From Granulicella pectinivorans (lineage in GTDB: Bacteria > Acidobacteriota > Terriglobia > Terriglobales > Acidobacteriaceae), in NCBI RefSeq assembly GCF_900114625.1, contig NZ_FOZL01000001.1, forward strand, positions 2,294,001-2,358,000: a stretch of 64,000 bases of DNA. Reading direction: 5' to 3'. The translations under genes and the position numbers were made by a program. This document shows positions 62,318 through 64,000 of this stretch, piece after piece. The notes under the pieces are model-generated. The model worked only from the letters and a program-made list of their open reading frames with translations. It made no database searches and was not told where the DNA came from. Each line of letters starts with the position of its first letter. Position 1 is the stretch's first letter.

Positions 62318-64000
62318 CTAGAAGTTGAAGCTTGCCTGCAGGTCGACGCTGCGATTCGAAGCCGCCGATCCGAAGAAGCCTCCCGCGATGGATCGCGACT
62401 GCCCGAACGACGGAGAACTCAGCACACCAACCGGAGCAGCCAGGCTGACATGGTTGAACACGTTCCGTCCCATCGCCGAAAACGTAAGCGAGTAGCGCCG
62501 CGGTGCCAATTGGTCGAGCCGCGGTGGTCCACCGTTGCCGCTCAACCCACCCGGCCCAAGACCGCCGCCGCCCGGACCACCACCCCCGGGACCACCACCG
62601 CCCGGGCCGCCGCCACCAGGACCTCCGCCACCAGGACCTCCGCCCTGCGATCCGCCGCCCGATCCGCCTTCCACGCGAGGCCCAATGCCGAACGTCTTGC
62701 TCATACGCAGGTTCATACTGAACTGCGCGGGCCCTGTGCCAAGGTTGTACGGAATGCGCGTGGCCGTAGCGCTCGGGTTCAGATCGAAGTCTCCATACGC
62801 CGTCTGCATGGTGCTCGTGCTCGATGCCGTCGCGTACGAGGGCCGGTCGTTATATTGGTTATCCCCGTTCAGATCCTGACCGATCGTCACGTTGAACGGG
62901 CTGCCCGAATTCGCAACCAGGAACGGGCTCAGTGAGATCCCGAACGGCGCCTGGTAGTTGCCGCCCAGCACAAAGCGATTGCGCACATCGAACGTGGCGC
63001 GACCATAGTCCGCCTTGGGATTCGTCGGGTTCGACGAGAAGTACGTCGCACCGGAGGTATCGGACTTCGCAAAGCCCAGCATATAAAACCCGAACAGCGA
63101 GACCTTCTTTGCCTTCACCATATAGTTCAGCATCAACTGGTTCTGGCTATACTGTCCGGCCGACTGAAACTGGTAAATATTCTCATTGATCCCGTTCGGC
63201 CGAGTCCCCGTGCCGGTCGTCGCGTCATACCCGACATACGCGTTCACGTTGTCGCTCATGTACTGATGAACACCGCGCGAGTTGATATACGTAGCGGAAA
63301 GTGTTGCAATTCTCCCAAACGACCGATCGATCCCGAAAGCAGCCTGCTGGTTCACCGACGCCTTCAGGTTGGGCGACACAGAATACAGCGTAGGCGCAGC
63401 CGTGCTCAGCGCGCTCAACTGCGAGGCCGATGGAGCGTTCGTCGTGAACGTCGGATTCTTCACCACATAGTTCTGTTGGTTGATGCCGTTCTGATGGATT
63501 GCATCGAGCACATACGTCGAGCTGAAGCGATCGAAGAACCAGCCATAGCCCGCCCGCAACACGGTGCTGGCCTTCTTGCCGTTGCGAGCCCCCGGAGCCC
63601 ACGAGACCGCGAACCTCGGCGCGAAATCCGCGTGATCGCTGATGCGGTTCTGTCCCTCATACCGAACGCCGTAGCTCAACGTCAGGTTCGGCTTGATCGA
63701 CCAGTCGTCCTGAAAGAAGAACGCAGCGTCGAACAGGTTCACCTTCGCTGTGGGAGTGCCGGCAGTCACGTCATACTCCGATGGTGTGCCCGCCGCATAC
63801 GCGCTCAGCGACTGGTAGATGTAGTTCCCATTGAAGCCCGAAGTGGAGGAGTCCACCTCGTGCGTCAAACGCAGACGCGTGCCGAAGTTCAGCGCATGCA
63901 GCCCTTCAGCCGCCGTGATGTAGTCCTGGAACTCGTAGCGATCCTGGTTGTCTTTCACCGTGCCCGCATTGCTGCCGCCGCCCGTAAACGCACCCTGCAC
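62318..64000 (-). CDS. Oar-like TonB-dependent receptor, C-terminal part (5' end outside window)
   Basis: The frame is open to the window edge, so the start and the N-terminal regulatory and plug domains lie beyond 64000; 560 residues are seen. Barrel strands with alternating aromatic residues (PNLTLSYGVRYEGQNRISDH; TVLRAGYGWFFDRFSS) and the terminal VDLQASFNF show an outer-membrane receptor. An extracytoplasmic Gly/Pro-rich tract (about 45 residues of GGGPGG repeats, 62560-62680) is inserted about 70 residues before the end, which I do not see in the other three receptors. It is upstream of the two MBL-fold genes on the same strand. Confidence 0.85.
   Translation of the reverse strand: MQGAFTGGGSNAGTVKDNQDRYEFQDYITAAEGLHALNFGTRLRLTHEVDSSTSGFNGNYIYQSLSAYAAGTPSEYDVTAGTPTAKVNLFDAAFFFQDDWSIKPNLTLSYGVRYEGQNRISDHADFAPRFAVSWAPGARNGKKASTVLRAGYGWFFDRFSSTYVLDAIHQNGINQQNYVVKNPTFTTNAPSASQLSALSTAAPTLYSVSPNLKASVNQQAAFGIDRSFGRIATLSATYINSRGVHQYMSDNVNAYVGYDATTGTGTRPNGINENIYQFQSAGQYSQNQLMLNYMVKAKKVSLFGFYMLGFAKSDTSGATYFSSNPTNPKADYGRATFDVRNRFVLGGNYQAPFGISLSPFLVANSGSPFNVTIGQDLNGDNQYNDRPSYATASSTSTMQTAYGDFDLNPSATATRIPYNLGTGPAQFSMNLRMSKTFGIGPRVEGGSGGGSQGGGPGGGGPGGGGPGGGGPGGGGPGGGGLGPGGLSGNGGPPRLDQLAPRRYSLTFSAMGRNVFNHVSLAAPVGVLSSPSFGQSRSIAGGFFGSAASNRSVDLQASFNF
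62560..62660 (-). repeat. tandem short repeats encoding Gly-Pro tract in the receptor
   Basis: The coding strand carries repeated GGGGP units (about 15 bp each, GGTGGTGGTGGTCCG-like variants) over about 100 bp. Such tracts can change copy number by slippage, but in-frame steps of 15 bp would preserve the receptor. Confidence 0.5.

Noticed and set aside
62560..62660. CRISPR-like short repeats
   Set aside because: The repeats are contiguous Gly/Pro codons inside an open frame with no spacers.

Overview
The window looks like chromosomal DNA of an Acidobacteriota (Terriglobia/Acidobacteriaceae-type) bacterium. This rests on gene content: four very large Oar-type TonB-dependent receptors with an N-terminal carboxypeptidase-like domain, a planctomycete-type cytochrome c/PSD1 protein beside a DUF1501 protein, and a winged-helix/TM regulator style common in that phylum. 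No rRNA, tRNA or CRISPR array was recognised. Gene density is high and most neighbours overlap or sit within 50 bp.

Region 1 (1-12,230) is a surface-polysaccharide locus: the 3' end of a Wzi-like outer-membrane protein, a frameshifted IS481-type transposase remnant, an SLBB export protein (minus strand), then a plus-strand run of Wzz-like co-polymerase, Wzx flippase, hexapeptide acyltransferase, GT4 glycosyltransferase, second acyltransferase and Wzy-like polymerase. A minus-strand glycosyltransferase shares its stop codon (CTAG) with the wzy-like gene. By eye this block is lower in GC than the rest.

Region 2 (12,503-25,918) holds a membrane-anchored winged-helix regulator, a secreted FAD oxidoreductase, an Oar-like receptor, a histidine kinase/LuxR-type response regulator pair and another Oar-like receptor. 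A perfect 19-bp palindrome and repeated GTAACA motifs mark the regulator/FAD/receptor part.

Region 3 (26,375-35,838) is the most unusual: a tight operon of a tyrosinase with a cytochrome-like N-terminal part lacking its haem motif, a LodA-like (cysteine tryptophylquinone) oxidase, a 141-aa barrel-like partner, a LodB-like flavoprotein, a small cysteine-containing membrane protein and a Sec-exported multicopper oxidase, followed by a DJ-1/PfpI (isonitrile-hydratase-like) protein. Three unrelated amine/phenol-oxidising chemistries in one transcription unit suggest an oxidative or cross-linking pathway that I do not recognise as described.

Region 4 (35,845-53,314) is a guanidine/urea nitrogen locus. 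On the minus strand an ABC transporter (binding protein, permease, ATPase) runs directly into PSD1, DUF1501 and cytochrome c genes, followed by a LysR regulator. On the plus strand a beta-propeller protein leads two paralogous urea-carboxylase-associated proteins (probable carboxyguanidine deiminase subunits), a biotin-dependent urea/guanidine carboxylase and allophanate hydrolase.

Region 5 (53,364-64,000) contains a glutathione-peroxidase-like protein whose catalytic cysteine is replaced by serine, an Oar-like receptor, three related metallo-beta-lactamase-fold proteins (one lacking the HxHxDH metal motif), a small cytochrome c domain protein and the 3' part of a fourth Oar-like receptor that runs off the window.
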